A DNA stretch of 64,000 nucleotides from an uncultured Ectothiorhodospiraceae bacterium (GCA_947258545.1 CAMYJI010000009.1:1-64000); one strand, 5' to 3'; counted from the first letter of the stretch, positions 21,801-33,459 are shown. Translations and numbers: made by a program. Notes: generated from the letters alone by a model not told the origin.

Positions 21801-22365
21801 GCGCAAGGTCTACCTGGATGCCCAGCATGCCGATCTGAGTGAGGCGCTCGAGACCCTGGAGCAGGCGATCAGCAAGATCGACAAGGAGACCCGTGCCCGC
21901 TTCAAGGAGACCTTCGACAAGGTCAACGCGGGATTCCAGGAGCGCTTCCCGCGGCTGTTTGGTGGCGGGCATGCCTACCTGGAGTTGAGCGGCGAGGACC
22001 TGCTGGACACCGGGGTCACGGTCATGGCACGCCCGCCCGGCAAACGCAACAGCACCATCCATCTGCTCTCGGGCGGCGAGAAGGCCCTGACGGCGATTGC
22101 TATGGTGTTTTCCATCTTCGACCTCAATCCCTCGCCATTCTGCATGCTCGACGAGGTCGATGCCCCGCTGGATGACGCCAATGTCGGCCGCTATTGCGAC
22201 ATGGTGCGAGAAATGTCCAAGCAGGTACAGTTTATCTTCATCACCCACAACAAGATCACCATGGAGATGGCCAATCAACTCACCGGCGTAACCATGAGCG
22301 AACCGGGCGTTTCGCGCCTGGTGGCCGTGGATATCGACGCCGCCGTTGAAATGGCAGCGATGTAG
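18853..22365 (+). CDS. smc: Chromosome segregation protein SMC
   Basis: SMC is the ATPase core of the bacterial condensin that organises and separates sister chromosomes. The 1170-residue product shows Walker A GPNGCGKSN (31-39), the R-loop, long coiled coils (about 170-500 and 670-1010), a flexible hinge (about 515-645, with GRGWLRV), the ABC signature LLSGGEKALTAIAM and Walker B FCMLDEVDAPLDDANV. I prefer ATG 18853 over an upstream TTG (18844), since MQLTKIKLAGFKSFVD matches family starts. Its partners ScpA and ScpB are at 36.6-38.2 kb, so this organism uses SMC-ScpAB rather than MukBEF. Confidence 0.97.
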   Translation: MQLTKIKLAGFKSFVDPTTIYLPSHLVGVVGPNGCGKSNIIDAVRWVMGESSAKHLRGDSMADVIFNGSTARKPVGHASIELAFDNSDGTVAGQYAGYNEISIRRQVSRDGTSTYFLNGSRCRRRDITDIFLGTGLGPRSYSIIEQGMISRLIEAKPDDLRAFLEEAAGISKYKERRRETENRIRHTRENLDRLNDLLEEIEKQLDKLKRQARAAGRFKELKEEERQVKAELLALRYSALHENCSNRERQIQADELEMESELAAQRAIEAELERLRASLTDTNDTFNSVQGRYYKLGADVARIEQAIQHSKESRQQQQLELERAERTLGEVGEHIEHDARQIEELVRDIDAIEPELVGARERAEQSAVVLGDAEQAMHAWQEEWNEFNQRSADSSQSAQVERTRIDHLERHIQQLEERLQRMDQEQQNLDNSTLESEIDQLINAATDQEALAAAKQSLLVSANTRITEIRAGIEQQEQELSTLQSSHHGLRGRLSSLETLQQAALGQRSDRVSGWLESQGLNEAPRLAQQIQVESGWEHAVETVLGSYLEAVCVDGLDDAERMLTGLEQGAISLFDTRGSIGNGCSTDRLGPLTDKVQAPWSMDAVLDGVYAADTLHQALELLESIAAHESIVTRDGIWLGRGWLRVARDADEKAGVLQREREIGQLQEEIGEQAGRIETLRNSISEARTAQIVAEEEREQLQEGYNQAHRQASELQARMTSCKSSIELHQTRSQDVLKETEELRVQKVREQEEYAAAQARMQEALNDIETLTAEREERTRRQQALTSALDDAREQARGAQQSVHDLALRAESMRTARSSIEQNLQRMREQSRQLVSRRDELGGILAHGDTPIAELETELGTLLSQRMEVETELSSARKQVEDIEHGVREQDQERVRKERSVSTRREQIEQERMAWQEIKVRSDTLMEQINEAGFDYPELLASIDEETTVDAWSERVEQLEKRIQRLGPINLAAIEEYDEESQRKVYLDAQHADLSEALETLEQAISKIDKETRARFKETFDKVNAGFQERFPRLFGGGHAYLELSGEDLLDTGVTVMARPPGKRNSTIHLLSGGEKALTAIAMVFSIFDLNPSPFCMLDEVDAPLDDANVGRYCDMVREMSKQVQFIFITHNKITMEMANQLTGVTMSEPGVSRLVAVDIDAAVEMAAM

Positions 22366-22414
22366 CCATTTTTCCATTATCATTAGCGCATCTCTGAAAG
22401 CCAGGTCCTGATAC

Positions 22415-25350
<2,936 letters not shown>

Positions 25351-25403
25351 GCTTTATTCGGGGCTATGCGGCCCTGCGAGTGCCGCGTCGCTGGTGCTTG
25401 CCG

Positions 25404-25428
25404 TGCTAAGATGGTTAAAAAATAACCA
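25404..25428 (+). promoter_or_regulatory. Extended -10 promoter and palindrome before the GGDEF-EAL gene
   Basis: TGCTAAGAT (25404-25412) is an extended -10 element. It overlaps a palindrome TGGTTA-AAAAA-TAACCA (25412-25417 and 25423-25428), which ends 17 bp before the ATG. The palindrome could be an operator or a 5'-end hairpin. There is no good -35 hexamer. Confidence 0.35.
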
Positions 25429-25445
25429 CCCTGGCACGGGGGACC

Positions 25446-27752
25446 ATGAAACGTTTCCAATTCAACCTGCTGTCCGGCCTGGTGATCAGCATCGTCGTGC
25501 TGGGCATCATCGCGGCCGCCACCACCTTCGTTACCACGCGGGTCTACCGTGACCTGAGCTTCGAATTCCAGCGCGATCACACCGACCGGTTGCTGGCGCA
25601 CAAGGTGGAGGACGTGCTGGCCGCCTCGGAAGAGGGTGCACGGCGTCTGGGTGAACAGTTCCTCGCCCACGCTGACTTCAAGGCTGCACTCGATGCCACG
25701 GATGCGGACCGACTGTCGGCCGTACTGGAGCAGCAGCTTCGACCGCCTGCAGAGATGGTGTCACAGGCAGCGATCGTCGAGGTCAATGTCTACAATCGCG
25801 ATACCGGGCTGTTGGGACATGCGTCCCGATCGTCCGAGGTTGCCGGGGTGATCTGCCCGGAACTTGTGCATAGGGCGCGCGCCGCTGACCAGCCTTCCGG
25901 TCACGCCGCGGGCTTATGCGTTTCCGGTAACCAACTCTACCAGGCCGTGATCCTGCCAATCACGGATACCTCGACGTCGGGTCACCTGCAGGTCGTCTCC
26001 GATCCCGTGCCGATGCTGGCCGCCCTGGGCGAGGTGCTGGAAATGCCGCTACGGCTGGTGCTGTCCGGAGGTGATGCACTCCACGTCTCCCCCGGCTGGA
26101 ATGAGACCGCATCCGGCAATGCCGTGGTCTCCGCCTACACCTTGACTGCCAGCGATGCCACTACCCTGATAAAGATCGAGGCCGCCGGCAGTGTGGACGC
26201 ACTGCTGTCCCGGCTCGGCCAGACCAACAGGCGCCTGACCGTGGTCGTGGTCGCCCTCACCCTGCTGGCCGTCGCCATTGCCTTGTGGTTTGTGCGTTAT
26301 TCCGTGTTCAAGCCACTCAGGGAACTCAGCTACCAGTTCAGTCAGGGCCGCCTGGTGGTGGGGGTACAGGATGGCGGGGCGAATGCGGGGGGAGCCGGCA
26401 ATGCCCCGGTCAGTTTTCATGCCCTGGGCGAGCTCTACGAGACCTTGCAGGACATGGCCATCCGTGATCCCTTGACCGGGACCTACAACCGCGCCCTGTT
26501 GGAAGACCGCCTGAGTCAACTGGTTGCCAAGCAGCGCCGGGAACCCGCGACGGCAGCGATCCTGCTGGTCGACATGGTCCGATTCAAGTATGTCAACGAT
26601 TTGCTCGGGCACCATACAGGTGACCTGTTGCTGAAACAGGTGGTCGATCGCATGGCGGGCGTGCTGCGCGAGTCGGATACGCTGGCACGCCTCGGTGGCG
26701 ATGAGTTTACGGTGATCCTTCCCGACACCAACAGCGAACAGGCCCTGCAGGTCGCTGAAAAGATCATCCAGTCCATGGAGGCCGATTTCGAGGTGGAGGG
26801 CCATAAGTTGTCGGCCTCGGTCTCCATCGGCATCGCACTGATGCCGGACCATGGCAAGGATGTCGATACCCTGCTGCGCAATGTCGACTACGCGATGTAC
26901 ACCGCGAAAAAAAGTCAGCCCGGCTGCGCCATCTTCGATCCAAATACCGCTGCAGAGATCAAGGCGGCCAGGATGACCCTGGACGGGGCACTGAACCATG
27001 ACCTTGAACCCAATGAGCTGTTTCTCGTGTACCAGCCGGTACTGGATATCAAAACGGGCAAGATCAGTTATCTCGAGGCGCTGGTGCGCTGGCGCCGCCC
27101 CGACGGACGCCTGCTGCTGCCGGACGATTTCATCCGGGTGGCGGAACAGAGCGGGCTGATTCGCCAGCTGACCGAGTGGATCATCGATACGGCCTGCAGG
27201 GAGCTGGTGTCGTTGCAGCAGTCCAGTCCGGACCTACGCGTCGGTATCAATTTGTCGATGCATATCCTGCATGACTACAACCTCGCGGACCTGATCGGGG
27301 CGGCGCTCAGGCGCTACCAGCTGGAATCCCGGTCGCTGCTGCTCGAGATCACCGAGACCGAGGTGATGATGGACCCCGAGCAGGTGATCGAGATACTGGA
27401 CCAGCTCAGCGACATGGGTTTCGAACTGTCGATCGACGACTTCGGGACCGGGCATTCCTCGCTGGTCTACCTCAAGCGCCTGCCGGTCGATTCGCTCAAG
27501 GTGGACAAGTCCTTCATCAGTGACATGGATACCGATGACGACAACGCCTCCATTGTCCGTGCCACCATCGACCTGGCGCACAACCTCGGATTGCGCGTCA
27601 CCGCAGAGGGAGTCGAGAGCCGCCAGGTATATGAGAGGCTGGGGGAAATGGGGTGCGACAGTTACCAGGGTTACTATATCGGCGAACCGATGGACAAAAC
27701 CGGAATTGCCGTGTGGTTGCATGAGGGACGCGAGGTCCTGCATGGTCTATAA
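25446..27752 (+). CDS. Membrane GGDEF-EAL cyclic-di-GMP enzyme
   Basis: The 768-residue protein has a transmembrane helix at about 9-29, a periplasmic sensor region (about 30-255), a second helix (about 257-280), a short HAMP-like linker, a GGDEF domain (about 335-495) and an EAL domain (about 510-760). Both catalytic sites look intact. GGDEF is canonical (RLGGDEF near 415) and preceded by an RESD I-site five residues upstream. The EAL domain keeps LEALVRW, GINLS, EITETEV, DDFGTGHSS, LKVDKSF, AEGVES and QGYYIG. It could therefore make, break or switch between both activities. The sensor ligand is unknown. A small lipoprotein and a MinD-like ATPase follow closely. Confidence 0.93.
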   Translation: MKRFQFNLLSGLVISIVVLGIIAAATTFVTTRVYRDLSFEFQRDHTDRLLAHKVEDVLAASEEGARRLGEQFLAHADFKAALDATDADRLSAVLEQQLRPPAEMVSQAAIVEVNVYNRDTGLLGHASRSSEVAGVICPELVHRARAADQPSGHAAGLCVSGNQLYQAVILPITDTSTSGHLQVVSDPVPMLAALGEVLEMPLRLVLSGGDALHVSPGWNETASGNAVVSAYTLTASDATTLIKIEAAGSVDALLSRLGQTNRRLTVVVVALTLLAVAIALWFVRYSVFKPLRELSYQFSQGRLVVGVQDGGANAGGAGNAPVSFHALGELYETLQDMAIRDPLTGTYNRALLEDRLSQLVAKQRREPATAAILLVDMVRFKYVNDLLGHHTGDLLLKQVVDRMAGVLRESDTLARLGGDEFTVILPDTNSEQALQVAEKIIQSMEADFEVEGHKLSASVSIGIALMPDHGKDVDTLLRNVDYAMYTAKKSQPGCAIFDPNTAAEIKAARMTLDGALNHDLEPNELFLVYQPVLDIKTGKISYLEALVRWRRPDGRLLLPDDFIRVAEQSGLIRQLTEWIIDTACRELVSLQQSSPDLRVGINLSMHILHDYNLADLIGAALRRYQLESRSLLLEITETEVMMDPEQVIEILDQLSDMGFELSIDDFGTGHSSLVYLKRLPVDSLKVDKSFISDMDTDDDNASIVRATIDLAHNLGLRVTAEGVESRQVYERLGEMGCDSYQGYYIGEPMDKTGIAVWLHEGREVLHGL

Positions 27753-27770
27753 ATGGCCGGGGAGACAATG

Positions 27771-27965
27771 ATGTTCAAGGCGATACTATGCAGTGCCGTG
27801 ATTGTGCTGGCGGCGTGTACCGATACCGGTGACGATGCCGGCCTGCAGGGCAACCATGTCTGGAAAACCCAGACCGACATGCTGGACAAGGCCCGTGAGG
27901 TTGAAGGCATTCTCCTGGAAGGCAGCCAGGAGCAGCGGCGGTTGATCGATGAGCAGGCACGCTGA
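27771..27965 (+). CDS. Small lipoprotein of unknown function
   Basis: A 64-residue product opens with a type II signal peptide (MFKAILCSAVIVLAAC) whose LAAC lipobox predicts lipidation at the Cys near residue 16. The mature part of about 49 residues is charged and helical (TQTDMLDKAREVEGILLEGS). GGGGAG at 27759-27764 favours ATG 27771 (or 27768). It sits between the GGDEF-EAL gene and the MinD-like gene on the same strand. I do not recognise the family; a membrane-anchored partner of one neighbour is possible but unproven. Confidence 0.7.
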   Translation: MFKAILCSAVIVLAACTDTGDDAGLQGNHVWKTQTDMLDKAREVEGILLEGSQEQRRLIDEQAR

Positions 27966-28007
27966 TGCGCCGGATCGTCCAGTGGATGCAATGAAACGCT
28001 CATCGGC

Positions 28008-29510
28008 ATGACAAGAATCATCACCATCGCCAGTGGGCTGGACGGGGTCGGCAAGACCCATCTGGCACTCAATGTGGCACTCGAGCTGGTCCGCAAGGGG
28101 CGCCTCGCGGGCCTCTACCATGATGAGGGCGGCCGCCTGGCGGTTCCCCAGTTGCTGCGTCTGTCGCGTCGCCAGAGCCAGGATGGGAAACTGGACACCG
28201 GTGGGGTGATCTGCCGTGGTTACCAGGGCGTCGACCTCCTTTCATCGCGGCTGCCGCTGTCCCACTGGCACGGACAATCCGCAATCGAGTTGGCCCCGAT
28301 AGTGGCCGGCCATGAGGCGTGTACCGACTACGATGACCTGCTGATCGATACCTCGGGATTTTCACCGCGGGCCGTTGTGGCCTGCTGCCTGCAGTCATCC
28401 CTGGTCATGCTCGTAGTGACACCGGAACAGCGCTCGCACGCCGAGGCCTTTGCCCTGTTGAAGATATTGCAACTCAACGGTTTCGATAAGCGGGTGACGC
28501 TGGTGATCAACAAGGTGCGTGAACCGATTCGGGTGCAGGAGATTCATACCCGCCTCGCCGAGCAGGCTAGGGCCTGGCTGGGCTACGAGGTCCGCTTACT
28601 GGGCAGTGTGGCCAATGACAAGCACGTGGTATCGGCCCAGGGCCTGCGCCAGGCCTTCACCTCGATCTTCCCGGACGCCGCTGCCGCCGCCCAGGTGGTG
28701 AAGCTTGCCGAGGCGCTCGACGGTGACGCCGGGGCCGGCTGCGAGCGGGATCCGGTCGGCTTGCCGGACTTCTGGAGGGCACTGGCCGCCGCGATACACC
28801 GGCCGGTCCATCTCGCCGGTAACACTGATCTCGAAGATACCGATGAGGACGCAGCGCTGGCCAGGCCGGAACAGCAGGCCGGCTCACCGAGCGGTCCGCC
28901 GCCATCGACCGTGCTGCGTTTCGAAGGCCCACTCGATAAGTTCGATAACGTGATGGAAAGTTTCTCCGCCGTGATGCATTACCTGGCTGATGATATGCAC
29001 GCCTTCCATACGCGCCTGACCACGCTGTACGACAGCACCGACGAGGCCGGGAAATGGACGGTAGTCGATGCCGATGCCCTCGAAATAACCCTGGCGGTTA
29101 TCCTCAAGGCCCTGAAGCACTCGGTTTCCCACCAGGAACAGGTCTGCATCCAGGTGGAGGAAAACCCGGTCGATGGACAGGACAAGGACTGGCTGAAACG
29201 CGGACGCTATATCAAGTACGCCTTCCTGGTGCCGGGTGATGGCGAGACGATTGACCTCATCAGGCGTGAACTGGGCCGTATACCCGGCCTGCGACACAGC
29301 AAGGGCGAGGAGGAAGAGTGCATCTGCGAGGCCGTTTCAGCGGCGCGTGATGCCTGCCTGAGCGTGATCAATACACCGCAGGGGCAGATCAGGGTTCACT
29401 ACTGGCACCAGCCGGAGACCGACAAGGGGCTGTCGGGGGATGCGCCGGCCAAGGATCTCGCACAAGGCAAGCCCGCCGATCATCATCCGGCACACAAGCT
29501 GTTGCACTAA
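28008..29510 (+). CDS. MinD/FlhG-like ATPase with unknown C-terminal domain
   Basis: The first 240 or so of 500 residues are a ParA/MinD/FlhG-type fold: P-loop SGLDGVGKTHLALNVA (about 9-24), switch-like LLIDTSGFSPRAVV and VVTPEQRSHAEAFALL, matching the MinD stretch after its DxPAG motif, and TLVINKV. The signature Lys of the deviant Walker A (normally KGGVGKT) is replaced: the motif reads LDGVGKT. Residues from about 300 on (STVLRFEGPLDKFDNVMESF to the end) form a second, helical region I do not recognise, containing HYLADDMHAFHTRL and a Cys-containing EECICEAV. It probably acts with the c-di-GMP protein upstream in positioning or surface behaviour; this is inference from context. Confidence 0.7.
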   Translation: MTRIITIASGLDGVGKTHLALNVALELVRKGRLAGLYHDEGGRLAVPQLLRLSRRQSQDGKLDTGGVICRGYQGVDLLSSRLPLSHWHGQSAIELAPIVAGHEACTDYDDLLIDTSGFSPRAVVACCLQSSLVMLVVTPEQRSHAEAFALLKILQLNGFDKRVTLVINKVREPIRVQEIHTRLAEQARAWLGYEVRLLGSVANDKHVVSAQGLRQAFTSIFPDAAAAAQVVKLAEALDGDAGAGCERDPVGLPDFWRALAAAIHRPVHLAGNTDLEDTDEDAALARPEQQAGSPSGPPPSTVLRFEGPLDKFDNVMESFSAVMHYLADDMHAFHTRLTTLYDSTDEAGKWTVVDADALEITLAVILKALKHSVSHQEQVCIQVEENPVDGQDKDWLKRGRYIKYAFLVPGDGETIDLIRRELGRIPGLRHSKGEEEECICEAVSAARDACLSVINTPQGQIRVHYWHQPETDKGLSGDAPAKDLAQGKPADHHPAHKLLH

Positions 29511-29551
29511 GCGCTATCCCTGGGGCGCCCTCCCCGGGGCTACCGGTAGAG

Positions 29552-29581
29552 CGGATGACCGGACCCTTCTCCGGTCATCCG
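29552..29581. terminator. Hairpin between convergent genes
   Basis: CGGATGACCGGA (29552-29563) and TCCGGTCATCCG (29570-29581) form a perfect 12-bp stem with a CCCTTC loop. It lies between the MinD-like gene and the parvulin gene, which converge. No long T tract follows on either strand, so it may be a weak bidirectional terminator or a 3'-end stabiliser. Confidence 0.55.
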
Positions 29582-29588
29582 GGATTTA

Positions 29589-30449
29589 TCACTCGGCGGA
29601 GATCTCGACCTTTGCGGATTGCCGGACCTGCTGGATGTGCTGCTGCAACTGCTGGTTGGTCACCGCAATCTTAAGCCGGTCCTTGACGTCCTCGAACGGG
29701 GGCGGGGTACTTTCCCGGCTGTCTTCGAGCAGGATGACGTGCCAGCCGAACTGGGTCTGGACGGGTTCCTTTGTGTAGCTGCCTTTTTCCAGTGCAGCGG
29801 CGGCCTCGGAGAACGGCGCCACCATCTGGTTGCTCGAGAACCACCCCAGGCTGCCGCCGTTCTTGCCTGTTGGCCCGGTGGATTTTTCCTTGGCCAGTTC
29901 GGCAAAATCACTGCCGCTGTCCAGCAGGGCGATGACCTCCTCTGCGGTCTCACTGGTCTCGACCAGGATATGGCGGGCATTGTATTCCATCGAGGGCACT
30001 CCGACCTGGGTGTCATACAGCTGCTTGACCTGTTCGTCACTGACCGGGTTGTTCTGCATGAAGTCCTTGATGGCTGCGCCCGCCAGGATGGTGCGCTTCT
30101 GCTGGTCGAGGGTGGCCTGGATATCGGGCTGACTGGCGAGGCCCTTGCTAAGGCCTTGCTGGCGCATCAGTTCCAGGTTGACGAGTTCCTCGATAATGGC
30201 GTTCCTGTCACCCGCGTCGCTGGCGGGTTGCCGGGCCTTGCGCTGGGCGGTGTACACGTCGACAACCGACTGGGTGATTGCCGTGCCGTTGACCGTTGCG
30301 ACGACGGCACCCGTGGGTGCCGCGCTGCTGATGTCGGCAGCGGCCTGGCCGGCCGCTGTCGTGGCCACATCACGGGGAGTCTGCAGTTGATCGCAGCCGC
30401 TCAGTGTGAGCAGGGACACGGGCAGTAGTATCTTGAGGAATATATTCAT
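29589..30449 (-). CDS. Parvulin-type peptidyl-prolyl isomerase lipoprotein
   Basis: The 286-residue product has a lipoprotein signal (lipobox LSGC, Cys19), an N-terminal SurA-like helical chaperone part (about 48-135) and a PpiC/rotamase domain (about 140-235: ARHILVETSETAEEV, GGSLGWFSSNQMVAPFSEAA, VQTQFGWHVILLED). Such proteins help fold exported proteins in the periplasm. It is the last gene of a leftward yciB-yciI-bolA-ppiC cluster, 27 bp after bolA. Confidence 0.9.
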   Translation of the reverse strand: MNIFLKILLPVSLLTLSGCDQLQTPRDVATTAAGQAAADISSAAPTGAVVATVNGTAITQSVVDVYTAQRKARQPASDAGDRNAIIEELVNLELMRQQGLSKGLASQPDIQATLDQQKRTILAGAAIKDFMQNNPVSDEQVKQLYDTQVGVPSMEYNARHILVETSETAEEVIALLDSGSDFAELAKEKSTGPTGKNGGSLGWFSSNQMVAPFSEAAAALEKGSYTKEPVQTQFGWHVILLEDSRESTPPPFEDVKDRLKIAVTNQQLQQHIQQVRQSAKVEISAE

Positions 30450-30476
30450 CTTTAGCTTGACCTTCGGGTTGGTGGA

Positions 30477-30749
30477 TTACGATTCATCCGGTGCTTTCGC
30501 CTGGATGCTGAGTGCGTGGATTTCTGTGTGCATGATATCATCGACGGCGTCATAAACCAGACGATGACGCTGGATCAGGTTCTTCCCCTCGAATGCCGCG
30601 GACACGATCTGCACGATGAAGTGGCCGCCACCGCTGGCAGCCCCGGCGTGGCCGGCGTGCTTCGCACTCTCGTCGATGATTTCCAGTACCTCCGGATTCA
30701 ATGCCTCGACAAGGCGCGTCCGGATCATGGCGCTACGGTCTTCTGACAT
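30477..30749 (-). CDS. BolA family protein
   Basis: The 90-residue protein matches BolA: MIRTRLVEALNPEVLEIIDESAKHAGH, GGHFIVQIVSAAFEGKNLIQRHRLVYDAV and IHALSIQAKAP. BolA proteins pair with monothiol glutaredoxins to bind [2Fe-2S] clusters and affect cell shape and stress responses. The conserved His residues (HAGH region, RHR) are the probable cluster ligands. Its ATG shares one base with the yciI stop (TGATG), indicating coupled translation. Confidence 0.93.
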   Translation of the reverse strand: MSEDRSAMIRTRLVEALNPEVLEIIDESAKHAGHAGAASGGGHFIVQIVSAAFEGKNLIQRHRLVYDAVDDIMHTEIHALSIQAKAPDES

Positions 30750-31048
30750 CAGGGCAGTACCTTCTTGAAGGGTTTGACGGTGACGCTCTCATAAACACCG
30801 GCAGCCATATAGGGATCGGCATCGGCCCAGGCCCGGGCATCCTCCAGACTGGCGAACTCGGCAACCACCAGACTGCCGCTGAAACCGGCGGGACCGGGGT
30901 CGGCGCTGTCGATGGCGGGATGCGGACCGGCAAGCACCAGTCGGCCGTCGTTTTTCAAGGTTTCAAGGCGGGCCAGGTGGTCGGTGCGCGCCTGCAACCG
31001 GTTGTCCAGGCTGTCGGGTCGGTCCTGGCTGATGATGGCATAGAGCAT
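30749..31048 (-). CDS. yciI: YciI-like protein
   Basis: The 99-residue sequence is a YciI/YCII dimeric alpha+beta barrel protein: a [29 protein letters not shown] opening with the conserved Asp-His pair, AGPHPAID and an [26 protein letters not shown] end. The biochemical role is not established. It lies between yciB and bolA in an operon that is conserved among gammaproteobacteria, with an 11-bp gap to yciB. Confidence 0.92.
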   Translation of the reverse strand: MLYAIISQDRPDSLDNRLQARTDHLARLETLKNDGRLVLAGPHPAIDSADPGPAGFSGSLVVAEFASLEDARAWADADPYMAAGVYESVTVKPFKKVLP

Positions 31049-31059
31049 AGCGGGTTCTG

Positions 31060-31602
31060 TTACTCGTTTTCTTCCTCAGGCGTCATGTAACGGCTGAGGT
31101 AGAAGGCCTGGATAAATACAAAGGCGATGGTCAGCCCCATCATGCCGAACAGCTTGAAGTTCACCCAGGTATCCTCGCTGAAGTTATAGGCCACGTAGAG
31201 GTTGAGTACGCCCATGCTCATGAAAAACGCGACCCACGCCCAGTTGAGCCTTGCCCACACCGGCCCGGGTACGCTGATGGCGTGACTCATCATGCGTTCC
31301 ACCAGGGTGCGCTTGCCGATATAGCGGCTACCGAGAAACACGGCGCCGAACAGCCAGTTCACCACGGTGGGCTTCCATTTGATGAAGATCGGGTCTCTGA
31401 GGGTCAGGGTGAGTCCCCCGAACACAATCAATATCGCCAGCGTCACCAGATGCATGTTCTCGAACTTGCGGTGCTTCAGCCAGTACAGGCTGGTCTGCAC
31501 GAAGGCGGCTGCGATGGCGACTGCCGTAGCAACATAGATGTCATACAGCTTGTATGCCAGGAAGAACAGGATGATCGGGAAAAGATCGAACAGAAACTTC
31601 AT
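31060..31602 (-). CDS. yciB: Inner membrane-spanning protein YciB (septation protein A family)
   Basis: The 180-residue integral membrane protein has about five hydrophobic helices and the YciB signatures [66 protein letters not shown] and [10 protein letters not shown]. YciB family proteins (also called IspZ/septation protein A) influence envelope integrity and division. It is the first gene of the yciB-yciI-bolA-ppiC cluster. Confidence 0.94.
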   Translation of the reverse strand: MKFLFDLFPIILFFLAYKLYDIYVATAVAIAAAFVQTSLYWLKHRKFENMHLVTLAILIVFGGLTLTLRDPIFIKWKPTVVNWLFGAVFLGSRYIGKRTLVERMMSHAISVPGPVWARLNWAWVAFFMSMGVLNLYVAYNFSEDTWVNFKLFGMMGLTIAFVFIQAFYLSRYMTPEEENE

Positions 31603-31723
31603 GGTTAGTTAATCAATGTCTGCTGATGTTAAAAGGAAATGCATGATAGTCGTTCAGGCGTCACATCGGAACCGGCTGCGCCACAATATTCGCACCGATA
31701 CCCGCATGTGGCCAGCGCCTTGC

Positions 31724-32473
31724 TCAGTGCAGCGAACGGTCGAGTGTCCACTGGCGGTGGTATTTTTCCATGATCTTGCGTACGTGAGCCGGATAATCGA
31801 GTGCGTCCATCTGTTGCATGCCCTCGGTGAAGAAGCGTGCGGCGTCTTCGGGCAGATGCCGTGTCAGGACCTCAAAGGCTTCTTCCATGAGGGCCGGGTT
31901 ATGGCTGCGGGTGGCGATGATGCTGCGATTGAGCAGCAGCAACCGCCAGGGCCGTCCGGGGTTGATCCTTTCCAGGTCCTCGCGAATAACGGGTGAGACC
32001 GCCTTGCAGATATCGCTTATGACGGCACTGAGTGTCTCGAGCTCGTGCGGCTCGGTCAGGCGATTGGCCAGCAGCGCAGTGGCGTCAACAACGGGTTCCA
32101 GGGTGTCGATCTGACCGCCGTGACGGGCGATCCACACGGCAAATTCGAGTGCCAGCCGGGCGTTGTTTTCTCTGGCAGCCGCGTCGTTCGCGAGCGTGAC
32201 CAGGTTCTCGTGCAGCTTGAGCGCGTATTCACCCAACTCGGTGATGTCCCCGGCAGCGGCCGATGGGGACGTCCGGGTGTCGCCTTCAAACCGGCTGTCG
32301 GCATCGACGCGCTCCATGACATCCATGAGCTGGTCGAAGGCCCGAATCAGCAGCGCCACGTCGCCTGCATCGCCGCCAGCGACCGCGCCGGCATCCGCAG
32401 CCGGCGTCAGCTGTTCGAGTGCGGCGCGTGTGCCGTCACGAATATCGTCAAGTGTGCCTGTGGGTATCTGCAT
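31724..32473 (-). CDS. Conserved-looking hypothetical protein
   Basis: The 249-residue product is soluble and mostly helical, without a signal peptide, membrane helix or recognisable catalytic motif. The N-terminal third is acidic and low in complexity (Ala/Asp/Gly); the C-terminal two thirds contain regular helices (LEFAVWIARHGGQIDTLEPVVDA, EEAFEVLTRHLPEDAARFFTEGMQQMDALDY). Codon use matches neighbouring genes and the frame is clean, so I believe it is real. It is leftward, downstream of and divergent from the PHP exonuclease gene. Function unknown. Confidence 0.7.
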   Translation of the reverse strand: MQIPTGTLDDIRDGTRAALEQLTPAADAGAVAGGDAGDVALLIRAFDQLMDVMERVDADSRFEGDTRTSPSAAAGDITELGEYALKLHENLVTLANDAAARENNARLALEFAVWIARHGGQIDTLEPVVDATALLANRLTEPHELETLSAVISDICKAVSPVIREDLERINPGRPWRLLLLNRSIIATRSHNPALMEEAFEVLTRHLPEDAARFFTEGMQQMDALDYPAHVRKIMEKYHRQWTLDRSLH

Positions 32474-32596
32474 GCCGGTTACACGGTTTGAGCAGCGCTA
32501 TGGTACCGGTTTGGGCGGGTCCGCGCGACAACACAACCCTGCTGTGTGTGCGTGTTTAGACGGCAGCGTCTGCGGCTGTCCTGTAGAATGTCAGGC

Positions 32597-33442
32597 ATGG
32601 CCCTGCACTACGACCTTCACAGCCACTCGACTGCGTCGGACGGCACATTGTCACCATCAGGGCTGGTACAGGCCGCCCATGCGGCCGGCGTGAACGTGCT
32701 GGCGCTGACCGACCACGATACCACCGACGGCCTCAATGAGGCCGGTGCGGTGGCCACCCGCCTCGGTCTGCAGCTGGTTGCGGGCGTCGAGATCTCGGTC
32801 AGCTGGCAGCCACTGACCGTGCATATCCTCGGACTCAATATCAACCCGGGGTGCGCGGCCTTGCAGGACGGCCTGGAAGGCCTGAGCGAGTTCCGTGACT
32901 GGCGTGCCGAGGAGATTGCCCGGCGGCTGGAGAAGTCCGGTATCGGGGGCGCCTACGAGGGTGCCTGTGCACTGACACGGGGACGCATCGTCAGCCGCAC
33001 CCATTTTGCCCACTACCTCGTCGCCGCCGGGCACGCGGTCTCGGTGCGAGAGGTGTTCAAGCGTTTCCTGGTGCACGGCAAGCCCGGTTTCGTCCCCGGG
33101 CAATGGGCCAGCCTGGAGGATGCACTCGCCTGGATCCGCAGGGCAGGGGGGCTGGCGGTGATCGCGCACCCGGCGCGTTACCGGTTGACGGCCACCCGGT
33201 TGCGCCGTCTGATCGGCGAGTTCAAGGAGCTGGGTGGTGCGGGTATCGAAGTGGTGTCCGGCAGTCACACCCGTGACAATATCGACACCATGGCCATGTA
33301 CGCACGCCGCGAGGCCCTGTTGGCCTCGCGGGGATCGGACTACCACGGCCCCGAGAATCCCTGGGTCCGACTCGGAGAGCTGGCCGAGTTGCCGGCCGGC
33401 TGCCGTCCCATCTGGGACAGCGAGGTCTGGCCGCTGCACTAG
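32597..33442 (+). CDS. PHP-domain phosphoesterase / RNase AM-like (YciV family)
   Basis: The 281-residue product is a PHP phosphoesterase. Metal-binding motifs are clear: DLHSHSTASDG, LALTDHDTTDG, a HILGLNI segment, SRTHFA, VIAHPARY and GSDYHG. In E. coli the homologue YciV (Rnm, RNase AM) trims 5' ends of 23S and other small RNA precursors; that role is inferred here. I chose ATG 32597 (MALHYDLHSHS) because PHP proteins begin directly before the HxH motif. ATG 32588 or upstream codons are possible, but the residues they add are not family-like. Confidence 0.88.
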   Translation: MALHYDLHSHSTASDGTLSPSGLVQAAHAAGVNVLALTDHDTTDGLNEAGAVATRLGLQLVAGVEISVSWQPLTVHILGLNINPGCAALQDGLEGLSEFRDWRAEEIARRLEKSGIGGAYEGACALTRGRIVSRTHFAHYLVAAGHAVSVREVFKRFLVHGKPGFVPGQWASLEDALAWIRRAGGLAVIAHPARYRLTATRLRRLIGEFKELGGAGIEVVSGSHTRDNIDTMAMYARREALLASRGSDYHGPENPWVRLGELAELPAGCRPIWDSEVWPLH

Positions 33443-33459
33443 CTTGCTAACAGATTATT

